Assembly (NCBI RefSeq): GCF_000715075.1 | Contig: NC_134081.1 | Location: 67,815,153-67,879,152, forward strand | Source of the DNA: Nicotiana tabacum | Lineage: Eukaryota > Streptophyta > Magnoliopsida > Solanales > Solanaceae | Direction of reading: 5' to 3' | Length of the DNA: 64,000 nucleotides | Shown here: positions 11,086 to 22,446 of the stretch, one piece after another | Layout: the number at the start of each line of letters is the position of its first letter | Position numbering within the stretch: position 1 is the first letter of the stretch | Program-made: the position numbers and the translations under genes | Notes under the pieces: model-generated | Seen by the model: the letters and a program-made list of their open reading frames with translations, nothing else | Told to the model about the DNA's origin: nothing | The model's database searches: none

Positions 11086-11563
11086 TTCTCCCCCTTCTAA
11101 ATAAACGTTCGTACTCGAACAGTTCTAGAAACGTACCTAGAGTCTCAAACAGGTGTGGATATCTGCTCTGCATCTCCCCATCGGTCTCCCGAGTAACCTC
11201 CTCAACTGGCTCATCTCTCCACTTCACCTTCACTAAAACTATGTTCTTTAACCTCAACTTTTGAACATGTCGATCCAAAATGGCCACCGGCTCCACATCA
11301 TAAGTCAAATCACCATCTAACTGAACCGGGCTAAAGTCTAAAACATGAGACGGATCGCCGACATACTTCCGAAGCATGGAAACGTGAAGCACTGGATGAA
11401 CACTCGATAGACTAGGTGGAAAGGCAAGCTTGTAAGCCACCTCTCCAATCCTCTGAAGCACCTCAAATTGGCCAATGTACCGAGGGCTCAACTTGCCCTT
11501 CTTCCCAAACCTTATAACACCCTTCATGGGTGAAACCTTGAGTAGTACCTTCTCCCCCACCAT
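11081..11563 (-). pseudogene. Integrase C-terminus with chromodomain
   Basis: The frame reads VLLKVSPMKGVIRFGKKGKL and SPRYIGQFEVLQRIGEVAYK, the integrase GPY/F-like module. It continues with YDVEPVAILDRHVQKLR, VLVKVKWRDEPVEEVTRE and MQSRYPHLF, a chromodomain that steers chromoviruses to marked chromatin. The frame ends LFRRGRM then TAA at 11081-11083, reading through the polypurine tract into the LTR. It is offset from the integrase core frame, so a frameshift lies between about 11570 and 11700. Confidence 0.88.
11086..11097 (-). other. Polypurine tract of the chromovirus
   Basis: TTCTCCCCCTTC on the + strand, i.e. GAAGGGGGAGAA directly before the LTR start TGTAATG on the minus strand. It primes plus-strand DNA synthesis. 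It also encodes the last residues of pol (RRGRM), whose stop TAA lies in the first bases of the LTR. Confidence 0.85.
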
Positions 11564-11569
11564 GTAAGC

Positions 11570-12320
11570 AACATCGTGAACCTTTTGATCGGTATAACTC
11601 TTCTATATCGACTACGTCGTGCGAAGCCGATCCTGAATCAATTTAACCTGGTCCAAAGCATCCAGAACTATGTTGGTACCCAATCGCCTAGCTCACCCGG
11701 TTCAAACTAACCCACCAGAGACCGACATTGTCTCCCATACAAAGCCTCATATGAAGCCATCTGAATGCTCGATTGGTAGTTGTTGTTGTAGGAAAATTCC
11801 ACAAGCGGCAGAAATTGATCCCATGAACCCCTGAAATCTATGACACAAGCACGTAGTATATCCTCCAATATCTGAATAGTGCGCTCGGACTGTCCGTCCA
11901 TCTGAGGGTGGAATGTTGTACTCAACTCAACCGATGTGCCCAACTCTCGCTGCATTGATATCTAAAAATGTGATGTAAACTGCTTGCCCCAATCTAAAAT
12001 GATGGACACCAACACACCGTGAAGGTGAACAATCTCACGGATGTAGATCTCAGCCAACCGCTCCGAAGAATAAGTAGCCCCGACTAGAATGAAATGAGCG
12101 AACTTGGTCAGGTGATCCACAATCACCCAGATAGCATCAAACTTCCTCGAAGTTTGTGGGAGCCCAACTACGAAATCCATGGTGATACGTTCCCATTTCC
12201 ACTCTAGAATCTCAAGCCTCTTAAGCAATCCTCCTGGTCTATGATGCTCATACTTCACCTGCTGACATTTTAGTCACCAAGCTACAAACCCCACTATATC
12301 TTTCTTAATCCTCCTTCACC
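11570..12320 (-). pseudogene. Chromovirus integrase, zinc finger and catalytic core
   Basis: The HHCC finger is damaged: EEAHSLRYSIH is present, but one of the two cysteines is lost and a TGA (12274-12276) precedes LKCQQVKYEH. The core has TMDFVVGLPQTSRKFDAIWV (first Asp), then IILDWGKQFTSHF, where SDRG is expected (second Asp kept, Arg to Trp), and FHPQMDGQSERTIQILED (Glu kept). Stops at 12316 (TGA), 11962 (TAG) and 11707 (TAG) fall on expected tryptophans. Catalytic residues therefore survive but the polypeptide is broken. Confidence 0.88.
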
Positions 12321-12897
12321 AATAGTGCTGCCTCAAGTCCTGGTACATCTTCGCGGCACTCGAATGAATGGAATACCGTAAACTATGGGCCTCCTCAAGG
12401 ACGAAATCACATAGCCCATCTATATTAGGCACACAAATTCGACCCTACATCCTTAACACCCCATCATCCCTAATAGTAACATTGTTGGCATCACCGTGTT
12501 AAATCATGTCCTTAAGGACAAGCAAATGGGGATCATCGTATTGATGCTCTCTGATGCGATCATATAAGGAAGACCGAGAAACCACACAAGCTAAAACCCG
12601 ATTGGGCTCTGAAATATCTAATCTCATGAACTGGTTGGCCAAGGACTGAACATCCGCTGCAAGCGGTCACTCACTAACAGGAATAAATGCAAGGCTACCC
12701 ATACTCACCGCCTTTCTACTTAAGGCATCGGCTACCACATTGGCCTTCCTAGGATGATACAGAATGGTGATATCATAGTCCTTTAGCAGCTCCAACTATC
12801 TTCGCTGCCTCAAATTTAAATCCTTCTATTTGAACAAGTGCTGGAGACTCTGATGATCCGTAAATACCTTACAAGACACACCATAGAGATAATGCCT
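12321..12897 (-). pseudogene. RNase H C-terminal part and RNase H-integrase linker
   Basis: Read on the minus strand the frame continues from RNase H: RHYLYGVSCKVFTDHQSLQH, KDLNLRQRR and YHPRKANVVADALSRKA. These hold the TDH and ADALS motifs with RNase H Asp residues. The linker follows with SVSMGSLAFIPVSE-type sequence and DGLCDFVLEEAHS. Stops at 12826 (TAG), 12796 (TAG), 12667 (TGA), 12499 (TAA) and 12445 (TAG) are all in one frame; each fits a C-to-T or G-to-A change from Gln, Trp or Arg. Confidence 0.82.
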
Positions 12898-13881
12898 TCA
12901 AATCTTCAAAGCATAAACAATGGCTGCCAACTTCAAATCATGAACAAGGTAGTTCTTCTCATGGGGCTTCAATTGGCGCGAAGCATAAGCAATCAATATA
13001 CCCTCCTGCATCAAAACACACCCAATACCAATCCGAGAAGCATCACAATACACTGTATAAGAGCCCGACGTTGAAGGCAAAACTAGAACTGGAGCTATGG
13101 TCAAGGTAGTCTTGAGCTTCTGAAAGCTCTCCTCACACTCATCCGACCACTTGAATGGAGCACCATTCTGGGTCAACCTAGTCAAAGGCGCTACAATGGA
13201 GGAGAAATATTCCATAAAGCGACGATAATATCCGTCCAAACCGAGAAAACTCTGAATCTCAGTAGCTGAAGACGGTTTGGGCCAACTCTGAACCGCATCT
13301 ATCTTCTTTGGATCCACCTTAATCCACTCACTAGAAACCACATGCACCATGAACACCACCGAGCTAAGCCAAAACTCACACTTGGAGAAGTTGTCATAAA
13401 GTTTCTCCTCCCTCAACCGTTGTAGTACAATCCTCAAATGTTGGGCAAGTTCCTCCTGGCTACATGAGTACACCAGGATATCATCAATGAATACTATGCC
13501 AAATGAATCAAGATATGGCTGAAATACACTATTCATCAGATGCATGAATACTGCTGGGGCATTGGTCAGCCCGAAAGACATCACAAGGAACTCATAATGA
13601 CCATAACAGGTCCTGAATGCCGTATTCAAAATATCTGAGTCCCGAATCTTCAACTGGTGATACCTAGACCTCAAATCAATCTTAGAGAATACCCTCGATC
13701 CTTGAAGCTAGTCAAATAGATCATTAATGTATGGCAAAGGATACTTGTTCTTAATTGTAACCTTGTTCAACTGCCTATAGTCGATGCACATCCGCATAGT
13801 ACCATCCTTCTTCTTCACAAATAGAATCGGTACACCCCAAGGTGACACACAAGGCCTAATAAACCCCTTATCAAGAAGCTC
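12898..13881 (-). pseudogene. Chromovirus reverse transcriptase and RNase H start
   Basis: On the minus strand: [80 protein letters not shown] and the catalytic block [10 protein letters not shown] (usual form YIDD or FIDD). The connection ([11 protein letters not shown]) and the RNase H start ([18 protein letters not shown]) follow. A TAG at 13708-13710 falls at an expected Gln in FDQLQG, and a TGA at 12898-12900 at an expected Trp in IWRHYL. No frameshift is seen in this block. It copied the element RNA. Confidence 0.9.
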
Positions 13882-14620
13882 CTAAAACTGCTCTTTTAAT
13901 TCCTTTAACTCAGCTGGTGCCATACAATACGGAGGAATAAAAATGGGTTGAGTGTCCGACACCAAGTCAATACCGAAGTCAATATCCCTGTCGGGTGGCA
14001 TGCACGGAAGGTCTGTAGGAAAAACATCTGGAAAATCTCGCACTACCGAAACAGAATCAATAGAAGGGGTATCAGCACCAACATCCCTGACAAAGGCCAA
14101 ATATGACAGACACCCCTTCCCAACCATCCCTTGGGCCTTCATATAAGAAATCACCCTGCTGGGAACATACTCTAGAGAGCTTCTCCACTCGATCGTTGGC
14201 AACCCCGGCATTGCCAGCGTCACGGTCTTAGCGTGAAAATCCAGAATAGCATGACATGGAGATAGCCAATCCATACCCAAGATCACGTCAAAATCAACCA
14301 TACTAAGCAATAAGAGATCAACTCTAGTATCCAATCCCTCACTAGTCACTATACGCGACAGATACACACGGTCCACAATAATAGTATCGCCCACTAGCAT
14401 AGATATATAAACATATGAAACTAAGGACTCACGGGGCATATCTAAATAAAGAGCAAAATATGATTATACATACGAATAAGTGGAACCGGGGTCAAATAAT
14501 ATAAAAGCATCCATGTGGCATACTGAGACAATACCTGTGATCACTGTGTCTGAAGCAACGGCCTTTGGCATTGCAGGAATAGCATAGAATCGAGCCTAAC
14601 CGCCACCTGATCGGCCTCCA
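13882..14620 (-). pseudogene. Chromovirus aspartic protease
   Basis: The minus strand reads AFILFDPGSTYSYV at about 14475-14515; DPGST is the protease active site, usually DSGAT or DPGST in chromoviruses. After a TAA (14464-14466) the frame continues YLDMPRESLVSYVY, LLLLSMVDFDVILGMDWLSP (flap and ILGMDWL) and CHAILDFHAKTVT. The last part (FPDVFPTDLPCMPPDRDIDF) is the link to RT. It ends with a TAG at 13882-13884 in KEQLQELLDKG. An upstream TAG (14596-14598) and a frameshift near 14630 join it to Gag. Confidence 0.87.
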
Positions 14621-16052
14621 CCTAAGACCCACCCCGAGCTGGCTGAGTGGGTGGTGATGTAACTGGTGCGGAAGTTGTAGCCTGGCTACTCTGCTGAACT
14701 GGACCTCCCGAAAGGCAGGTACAATGCCTCTTCACATGACCAAACTCTCCACACTCAAAACAACCCCTCTCTGATAATGGTGGCAAGTACTGAGGCGGAC
14801 CCCGAGAACCAAAATAACCACTAGAGGAACCTAGTGCAGATGAACCCTAAACCGAAGGAGCACGAGACAAACTTTGAGCTGGGAGTGCACTGAGAGATGA
14901 CTGCCTCGGGCGAGCACTATATGAACCATGGCTAGCTGATGCGCCACGATGAACTCGACGAGCCATCTGAGCGGGTCTATAAGGACGACCCCTGATGTGG
15001 TAGGCCTGACCCGCAAAAGAAACACCTCTGAAACCACCCAAACTACGAGGCCTCTTGGCCTCCCTCTCCTCGTGCTCCTGACGATGGACCAACTCTGGCC
15101 ACCAAGCAATATAAACCACCTCGTCGAACCTAGCACCTAATACATTCTCCTGAGCCATAACAAAATGCAACTAATAGCCGAGGCCATCAATGAACCTCCT
15201 AATCCTCCCCTTCTTAGTGGGAACCAACCAAGCTGCGTGACGAGCCAACTCTAAAAATCTCATCTCATACTGGGTCATAGACATGCCCTCCTGGCGTAGC
15301 TGCTCGAACTGCCTGCGTAGTTCCTCCCTGTGGGTCGGTGGCACAAACTTCTCCAAAAAGAGAACAGAGAACTCATGCCATGAAAGTGGTGCTGCACCGA
15401 ATGGCCTGCTCCTCTCATAGACCTCCCACCATCTGAAAGCAGCCCCCGATAGCTGAAAAATAGCAAAGGAGACTCCACTAGTCTCCAGAATACCCGTTGT
15501 GCGAAGAATCCACTGGAACCTATCCAAGAAGTCCTGACCATCCTCTGACTCAGCCCCACTGAATGATGGAGGCTTGAGCCTCCCAAATCTCTCTAGTCTC
15601 TTCTACTCCTCATCACTCATAACGGGACCCACCTGGGCCTTAACAACTGCAACCGACTGGGCTGGTAGTACCCCCGGTGTCTGGATTCCCTGTACCACCT
15701 ACTTTAGAGTGTGGGTGACGGGAGTCTGAGTACCTCCCCCGGCCTAAAAAGTGGCTGGCGCGGTCTGAACAGAAACCGCATGAGCAAGGCTAGTGCAAAC
15801 AGTTAATATCTTAACCAAAGCCTCCTGAAGGCCTGGAATCACAATGGGTACAGTTGGTGCCTGAGTTGGCCCCACTGTCTCAACCATATCTGGAACCTGC
15901 TCCTGAGTTAGAGCAACTAGCAGGTCTACAAATGCTGCTCTAGCTTCTATACGAGTTGTACCTCGGCCTCTACCGCGACCTCGACCTCTTGTGGCCCTAG
16001 CTGGTGGTACTGGTGGTCGTCCACCTAATCCGGTAGCACGTGTCCACACCAT
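14621..16052 (-). pseudogene. Chromovirus Gag with CCHC zinc knuckle
   Basis: Forms the particle that packages element RNA. The start is taken at ATG 16050-16052 (MVWTRATGLGGRPPVPPARA), about 200 bp after the primer site; a Gly-Arg run (RGRGRGRGR) follows. The Gag core is seen as FLDRFQWILRTTGIL, FRWWEVYERSRPFGAAPLSW and LRRQFEQLRQEGMSMTQYEM. The knuckle CFECGEFGHVKRHC lies at about 14721-14762. Stops at 15744, 15699, 15603, 15171 and 14847 are all TAG in one frame at positions where glutamine is expected. Confidence 0.88.
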
Positions 16053-16236
16053 CTGTGAGAGAATAGAATAATAGAAGTTTAGTTCCCTGAATCAACAAAT
16101 TCGCACGACAATAATACAAGAATGTAAAGTTTTCCTAATGGTTCGGTAGCCTCTCGAAGATAACTATAGACGTCTTCGTACCGATCCGCAAGACTCTACT
16201 AAACCTGCTCATGACTCGTAAGACCTATGTAACCTA

Positions 16237-16249
16237 GGATCTAATACCA
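16237..16249 (-). other. Primer-binding site, initiator methionine tRNA
   Basis: On the minus strand TGGTATTAGATCC begins three bases after the 5' LTR. It matches the usual plant primer site TGGTATCAGAGCC at 11 of 13 positions. Confidence 0.85.
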
Positions 16250-16252
16250 ACT

Positions 16253-19186
16253 TGTCACGACCCAAAACTCAACATATCGTGATGGCCCCTATCATTATAC
16301 TAGACAAGCTGACAACTTACACATACTAACATTTTGGAATTCAAAATATACTGAAATAGGTTTAAGTAAGCAAAAATTTCATAAATACTGGATAAAAATG
16401 CCACAACTCAATACACAATTTTCCAAAATCCGGGAGTCACTGAGTATATGAGCATCTATATAATAACATAGTCGGATACACTGTCTAAGAAAGTAGAACA
16501 GAATAAGTAAATTTGAGAGATAGGGGAGGAGAGTCAAGTTCTGCGGAGGCCAAGGCAGCTACCTCGAAAATCTCTGAAAGGCTGAAGCTCCAAGATCAAC
16601 AACCATCGTGCACGGAAACACCTGGATCTGGACACAAAGTGCAGGGGTGTAGCGTGAATACAACCAACTCAAAAAGTAACAAGTCTAACCTTTGGACTAA
16701 AGCAGTGACGAGTCTGACCAATATGATCAAAATATAGAATTAAATAGTACAAAAGTTTACAAAACATATGACAATAATATCTCAGAGAAACTCATAATTT
16801 GTAGATACCAGTATAGGAATGTAGACATGATTCCAGGTTTAACAGTTAAACACAAAACAGATAAAATATGTCAAGTCAAATTGATACGAAGAATGTGACA
16901 TCTCTATATCTACATGCTAATATGCATATCGTATGTGATGCAACACAATGAAAGCCTCACGCACACACACTCTCGGAGTACTCAACTTGACTGCCTCAAT
17001 TCTCACTCATCAGACTCAATCACTCGGCACTGTACGGTACCCGCTTCGGCATGCAACCCGATCCTATCATGAATCAATAGCAAATGTACTCACTGTGGAT
17101 ATGTAGACTCCGGAGGGGCAGATCCAGCCCAAGCACTAATAAATCATGCTGCAGCGCGTAGCCTGATCCCATCGTGAATCAATAATACCTGATGCGGTGT
17201 GCATCTCGATCCCATCAATATCACTCACAAACAGGCCCTAGGCGTCACTCAGTCATCAATCTCTCCAGTCTCTCGGGCTCACAACACTCATGCTAAGCAG
17301 CCCAAATCAATAATACATAATGTGACAATGTATGATAATAGAGACTAAGATATGATATGCAATGCTAAATGCGACCGAATGCATAACTACATTTAAGCAA
17401 ATAACTTAACAATAAAGAACTACCACTGTGGGTCCCAATAGTACTAGCACATAGCCGAAACATGATTTCTAACATAAATCACAGCTCAAGTGCTCTAACA
17501 CATAGAGTACAGTGATAATATTCAGATAAGATAGCTACACAGTTCCATGGAATCGACTGAATCACAATTACTATGGTGCACGCCCACACGCCCGTCACCT
17601 AGCATGCGCGTCACCTTAACACCAATCACATTGCACGAAATTTTAGGGATCCATACCCTCGCAACCAAGTTTAGAAGTATTACTTACCTCGAACCGTGAA
17701 AATCCCTACTCCAACAAGCCCTTGCCTCGCGAATCGGCCTCCGAATGCCTCAAATCTAGCCACAAACAATTCGATACAATCAACTCAAGCTATAGGAATC
17801 AATTCCATATGAAAATGCTAAGTTCTTAATCAAAAGTTAAAAAGTCAACCCTCGAGATCACATCTCAGAATTCGATGAAAGTTACAAAATCCGAACACCC
17901 ATTCAACCACGAGTCCAACCATACCAAAATTACTCAAATCTGACACTAAATCCCGCTCAAATCCCCAAAACTTTGGCCTAAGTTTTCTCCATTTTTCCCA
18001 AATGTTTCAACCCAAATTACTAATTCAATGATGAAATCAAGGAAATATTTATATAATTTAACCAAAACCAAGTTAGAATCACTTACACCAATCACTCCCT
18101 TGAAAATTTCTTCAAAAATCGCCTCATCCGAGCTCCCAAAATCAAATATTGAAATAAACTCACCCTCGTTTTTTGAGATTCAATCTTCTGCCCAGAAGTC
18201 CTCAATCGCGATCGCAGAAGCGCAAAACTAAGCTGCCCAAAACATAACCCTACACGATCGCGAAAAGTACCATGCAAACGCGATGACTAACCATCACTGA
18301 CCTAAGCGATCGCGACCCTCTTCACACGATCGCGAAGAACAAAGCACGTGACCCAGCTTCTGCCTTATTTCCTCTTTGCAAAGGCGGCTTAGCCCACGCG
18401 TTCATGATTCACTGCCTTCTCCAGCTACGCGATCGCAAACACATTCACACGATAGCATAGCACTAAATCCCCAGCTTCCCAAATAAGCCTTTGCGCTCGC
18501 GGACCTATCCACGCGATCACATAGAAGGAAACTAGAACACACAGCACCAGCAGGCTTCAGCAATCTTCAAAGTCCCATTTCACTCTGTTAACCATCCGAA
18601 ATCCACCCGAGGCCGCCGGAACCCCAACCAAACATACCAACAAGTCCTAAAATATTATACGAACTTAGTCGATGTCTCAAATCACATCAAACAACATCAA
18701 AACATGAATTGCACCCCAATTCAAGCCTAATGAACTTATAAACTTCTAACTTCTACATTCTATGTCGAAACCTATCAAATAAACTCTGATTGACCTCAAA
18801 TTTTGCACACAAGTCATAAATAACACAGCGTGCCTATTCCAACTTCCGGAACCAAAATCTGAGCCCGATAACCACAAAGTCAACTCTCGGTCAAACCTCT
18901 CAACTCTCGAAACTTCCATTTTTCCAACTTTTGCCAATTCAAGCCAAAATCAACTACGGACCTCCAAATCACTATCCGGACACACTCCTAAGTCCAAATT
19001 CACCCTATAGAGTAATCAAAACCATCAAAACTCCAACCTTGAGACTAAGTATCCTAACTCATTCCAAAACATCCCCGAAACTAAAACAACTACCCGGCAA
19101 GTCACATATCAATAACTGAGGATAGAATGAGCAGTAAATGGGGGAACATGGCTACACCACTCAAAACAACCGGCCGGGTCATTACA
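16253..19186 (-). repeat. 5' LTR of the chromovirus
   Basis: 2,934 bp. It is the sister of 8084-11085 and carries the same parts in the same order: phrase repeat at about 17030-17220, donor-like GTAAGT on the minus strand (18081-18086), CpG-word island (18203-18525) and conserved block near 18607-18625. It would have driven transcription of the element. Confidence 0.93.
18203..18525 (-). promoter_or_regulatory. CpG-word island in chromovirus 5' LTR
   Basis: Words CGCGATCGCA, CACGATCGCG, AGCGATCGCG and ACGCGATC recur in both LTRs at matching places. This copy keeps more CpGs than the 3' LTR copy. Confidence 0.65.
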
Positions 19187-21932
19187 GAATAGCTCTTAAC
19201 TTTTTCACCTTCTTCTTGGCCTCTTCGAGAGACTGACTGGTGGCAGACAATTTCTCGACCTTCTCCCTTTTTTCTTTCAAGACAAGATCAATATGTTCTT
19301 TATCTTTTAAAGATAGTTGTGAATTTTTCAACATCTACAACCTTATCAGAAATAGTTGATCATGCATGGTCATATGAAGTGTCAAGATCAAAGAAATACG
19401 TCAAGAGGTCTTTTAGAGGATAAATATCCACACCTTTTCCATCCATCTCCTCGAGAATCACTTGGATCTCGAATTGAAGAGAAGAAACATTATCTACAGT
19501 AAGGTCAGAGAGTTTGGCATAAATTTTAGCTCAGGCATTCAAAATGAAATCCTTGAGAAGAGTCAAGACAACCTTTCTTCCATCAAAGGTAGGCATCATT
19601 GGTGCTAATCGTTGGTGAAAATTAGGCCCTGATTTTGCTCCAAGATTAGGAATGGAAGTCACCTCTAGGTCCGACTTAGATATTGGAAGCGATTTCCTTG
19701 AGTCTGGATCAACCACGGATTCACTACTACCTTGTGGTTCGCTTTTATATGACGCTATCGAAATATGAACACCGTTTAGCTGCATAGAAAAAGATAGACG
19801 GTTAGTGAAATTACTTGAATATTAAAAGATAATATGAAAGTTTTAATCACTACCTCTTTAATAGCCATCAAAGTCTTTGAAGCACTACCAATTCTGCCAG
19901 TAATCTCAACTATACCCAAATTAGTGTCTCCTTGTTTGTTTGAATATGGCTTATCCCGCTTGAAGTTTTTCGCCATGACTACTATCACTCTCATTTTGGG
20001 ATGGGCATTTGTTGGAGGTAGGAACAACAGTGCCTAATAGAAAGGAACCCTCGTTGACTGGATGAGCCTAAGAAGGCCCCTTCCATTTTTTGAACATCTT
20101 TATATGGAGGTCCCTTGATGTCACATGGTACAATCACTTTGTATTTTAAAGTATGAGGTTTATCCTCTCTGTTATGCTCTTGAGGCGTGATCTCTAAAGG
20201 CGTAGCAGTAACTGGCCCAACGGTATTCACCAAAGATTGCAAGTGATTTGTAAGGAAGTTTCCATGCACTCTTTCCCATCAAGATTTATAATCGGACGAG
20301 ACATACTTCTTTATCTTGGACATAATAGGGGAAAATGAGGCCTTTGACCTACTTTTAGACAACACATAAATTTGTAAAAGTTCCAATTCTTTGTCTAAAG
20401 AGAACTCACGAAAATCTTGATCCAAGCAACTGGGGATGTCTTGATAAAAACCGAATTGACGACTGAAGCGATGAGGGCTATAAGGCTCCACGATGAAGGT
20501 CGGTCCATTTCTCAAAGGAAGGTAATTCGAGCGAATACTCATAAAATAATTTGACTCGGACTCTTCCTCATTGCCATCATCACGATAATAATATGGTTGA
20601 GAATTACTTGGCATTGTTGAAGTCCATGCGGTACATTCTCCTCCATGAATACGTTTTCTCGTGTCTTCATTCCCAAAGTATCTAGTTGTTCCCTCACCTG
20701 AATATATGGCCATTAGAGGAGTAGCCGGCCTATTTGTTAGAGAAAAATGAGTTTTGAATTAACAAGCCAACCAACCATACACATAATAAATTTGGAAGTA
20801 AATTAAACTCTAGAAGGATCGAGTGGTGAGCCATTTAAAATTGTGTTTAAGCCCTTGTAGATTCAAGCTAAGACTGGAACGACGAGGTTAATTCTTTGCC
20901 CACATGCTAGAAGGCCTGCAATCTTGAAAGTCTAAGGCCGAATGAAGTCACCTTCTTTTGTAGGGGGCACAAAGACACATAACCAGCATGATAGATAATC
21001 AGCCAAGTATACTTTGTCTTTCTTGTCGCTTCTAACGCCAAGTTTAACAAATACTGCATCTTCAACTTCCGACCAATTGACCATTTTATCTATGGCTACG
21101 GTGGGGTTGTGTGTTGATTGGGACGAGCTAACTTCTTTTTTTTTCTCGTTGGAGGTTCTTCATACTTTACAATCTTTTTGCACCAAAACTTTATCCATCT
21201 TCTCACATGGACGTCATGACTTTTAGTGTTTTCCTCTCGGAGTTGGTGATATGCATCAAACAATTGCTAACAAGCTTGTGGAAGGAACATTTTATCCTTG
21301 TCGTAAGCACCTATAAGTTCTCTAGTGTTTGAAATAACTTCCTAATAAGGAGACCTCATTAAAGGCAGACCCCCAATAGTGAATAAGTTCCAAAGGGATA
21401 TGGATAACTCTCTAACTGAGGTGAGCAAAGTGTATGTAAGAGGACACCAAGCCTCACAAAAGGCTTGCATGATACTTGTAGAATGATCATAAGTAAACAA
21501 TGAGGCATAGAGAACATCGTGAATATTGGTGGCCCTCAATGTTCGATGGTTCCTACTAAGGATATCTTCGGTCCACTCCCAATAGCCTAGAACATAATGA
21601 AATTCGTCACCAAAAGTTAAGGAATCACTCCAATGTACTTCTCCTTTGAGGATTCATCATCCTAAGCATGGGAGGGAAGTTGTCACATTCTTAACTTTGT
21701 GATTATGGGAACGAAGAGTTCATGTGTTGAACTTACGTTTGGTATTTTCAAAAGTCCAATCTACCAAATAAAATGGATTTTGCAAGGGTGGCCACAAAGA
21801 TGCATATAAGTCGGTTAGTGGTGTATCAACTAACAATCTGATCTCCATTTTACTATCCATATGCTCTGGAATTACAAGATACTTGGACGTTGAGGAAGAA
21901 GATGCTGAGTCTCTGAAGTAAACTATGTTCAA
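19187..21932 (-). pseudogene. Antisense plant mobile domain (PMD) gene of Tat element, main part
   Basis: Runs opposite to the Tat pol genes. The minus strand from 21932 reads MNIVYFRDSASSSSTSKYLV, then WTEDILSRNHRTLRATNIHD and LLTSVRELSISLWNLFTIGG (21540-21342). Next come YLADYLSCWLCVFVPPTKEG and FIVEPYSPHRFSRQFGFYQD (about 20500). These are blocks of the plant mobile domain (also called aminotransferase-like), shared by MAIN/MAIL1 proteins and transposon-borne relatives. A Ser/Lys-rich middle and a coiled coil (KDKEHIDLVLKEKREKVEKL) follow; the coiled coil continues at 8083. Total length would be near 970 codons. Stops (21720, 20279, 19531 and others) and frameshifts (e.g. near 19300) break it. 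Extra genes of this kind, some antisense, are reported in plant Ty3/gypsy elements; their function is unknown. Confidence 0.8.
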
Positions 21933-22062
21933 GTTGCATGAAAAAAAAAATATATTTGTTAATACCTAAGTCAAAAGGGAAGAGTAACAATCGTGATCTT
22001 AAAAGAGAGCATGGATAAGTAAAAATTTTGCCTATTTTTTTTTTTTGTTTTTATAAAGGGTT

Positions 22063-22446
22063 TTCATTGCGAACTGTTAAAGGGATTCGTATCGAACTTT
22101 TAAAAGCATTCGAATTTTTAAGGTTTTCATTTCGAACTTTTAAAAGGCGTATGTTTCGAACTTTTAAAGGTGCTCGTGGCGAACTTTAAAGGGTCCTCAC
22201 TGCCGACTTTTAAAGATTTCTACCACGAAATTTTAAGGATCTTCGTCGCGAATTTTTAAAGGTCTTCATCGCGTGCTTTTAACGGTCTTCACCACGAACT
22301 TTTAAAGGTCTTCACTGTGAACTTTTAAAGATTTGACCACGAGTTTTTAAGGATATTTGCGTGAACTTTTAAAAGGTCTTCGCCTAAAGTTTTAAAGATA
22401 TTCATCGCTAACTTTTAAAAATTTTCGTCTCGAACTTTTAAAGTAC
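22063..22446. repeat. 23-bp minisatellite, about 17 units
   Basis: Degenerate tandem units of 22-24 bp with core CGCGAACTTTTAAAGGTCTT and variants. About 17 units can be laid out by eye; one (near 22110) is short. The array begins about 130 bp upstream of the start codon of the antisense PMD gene. Spacing is continuous, without unique spacers, so it is not a CRISPR array. Confidence 0.85.

Larger units (their letters stand above)
8084..19186 (-). mobile_element. Tekay/Del-type chromovirus, complete structure, degenerate genes
   Basis: Two long direct repeats flank it: 8084-11085 (3' LTR) and 16253-19186 (5' LTR). Each begins TGT and ends TTACA on the + strand. Five-base target duplications GAAGA (8079-8083) and GAATA (19187-19191) match at four of five bases. 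A primer-binding site abuts the 5' LTR and a polypurine tract abuts the 3' LTR. Order on the minus strand is Gag with CCHC knuckle, protease, RT, RNase H, integrase, chromodomain; this order and the LTR size fit Tekay/Del chromoviruses. By eye the first 220 bp of the LTRs differ at about one base in ten, so the insertion is not recent. At least 19 stops and two frameshifts inactivate it. It sits inside the Tat element's antisense gene. Confidence 0.93.

Noticed and set aside
14831..15136. Second minus-strand frame overlapping Gag
   Set aside because: A shadow of the Gag frame 14847-15170; the CCHC knuckle and flanking Gag blocks are in other frames.
22063..22446. Regular short repeats resembling a CRISPR array
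   Set aside because: Units are contiguous with no unique spacers, degenerate, and inside a plant retrotransposon: a minisatellite.
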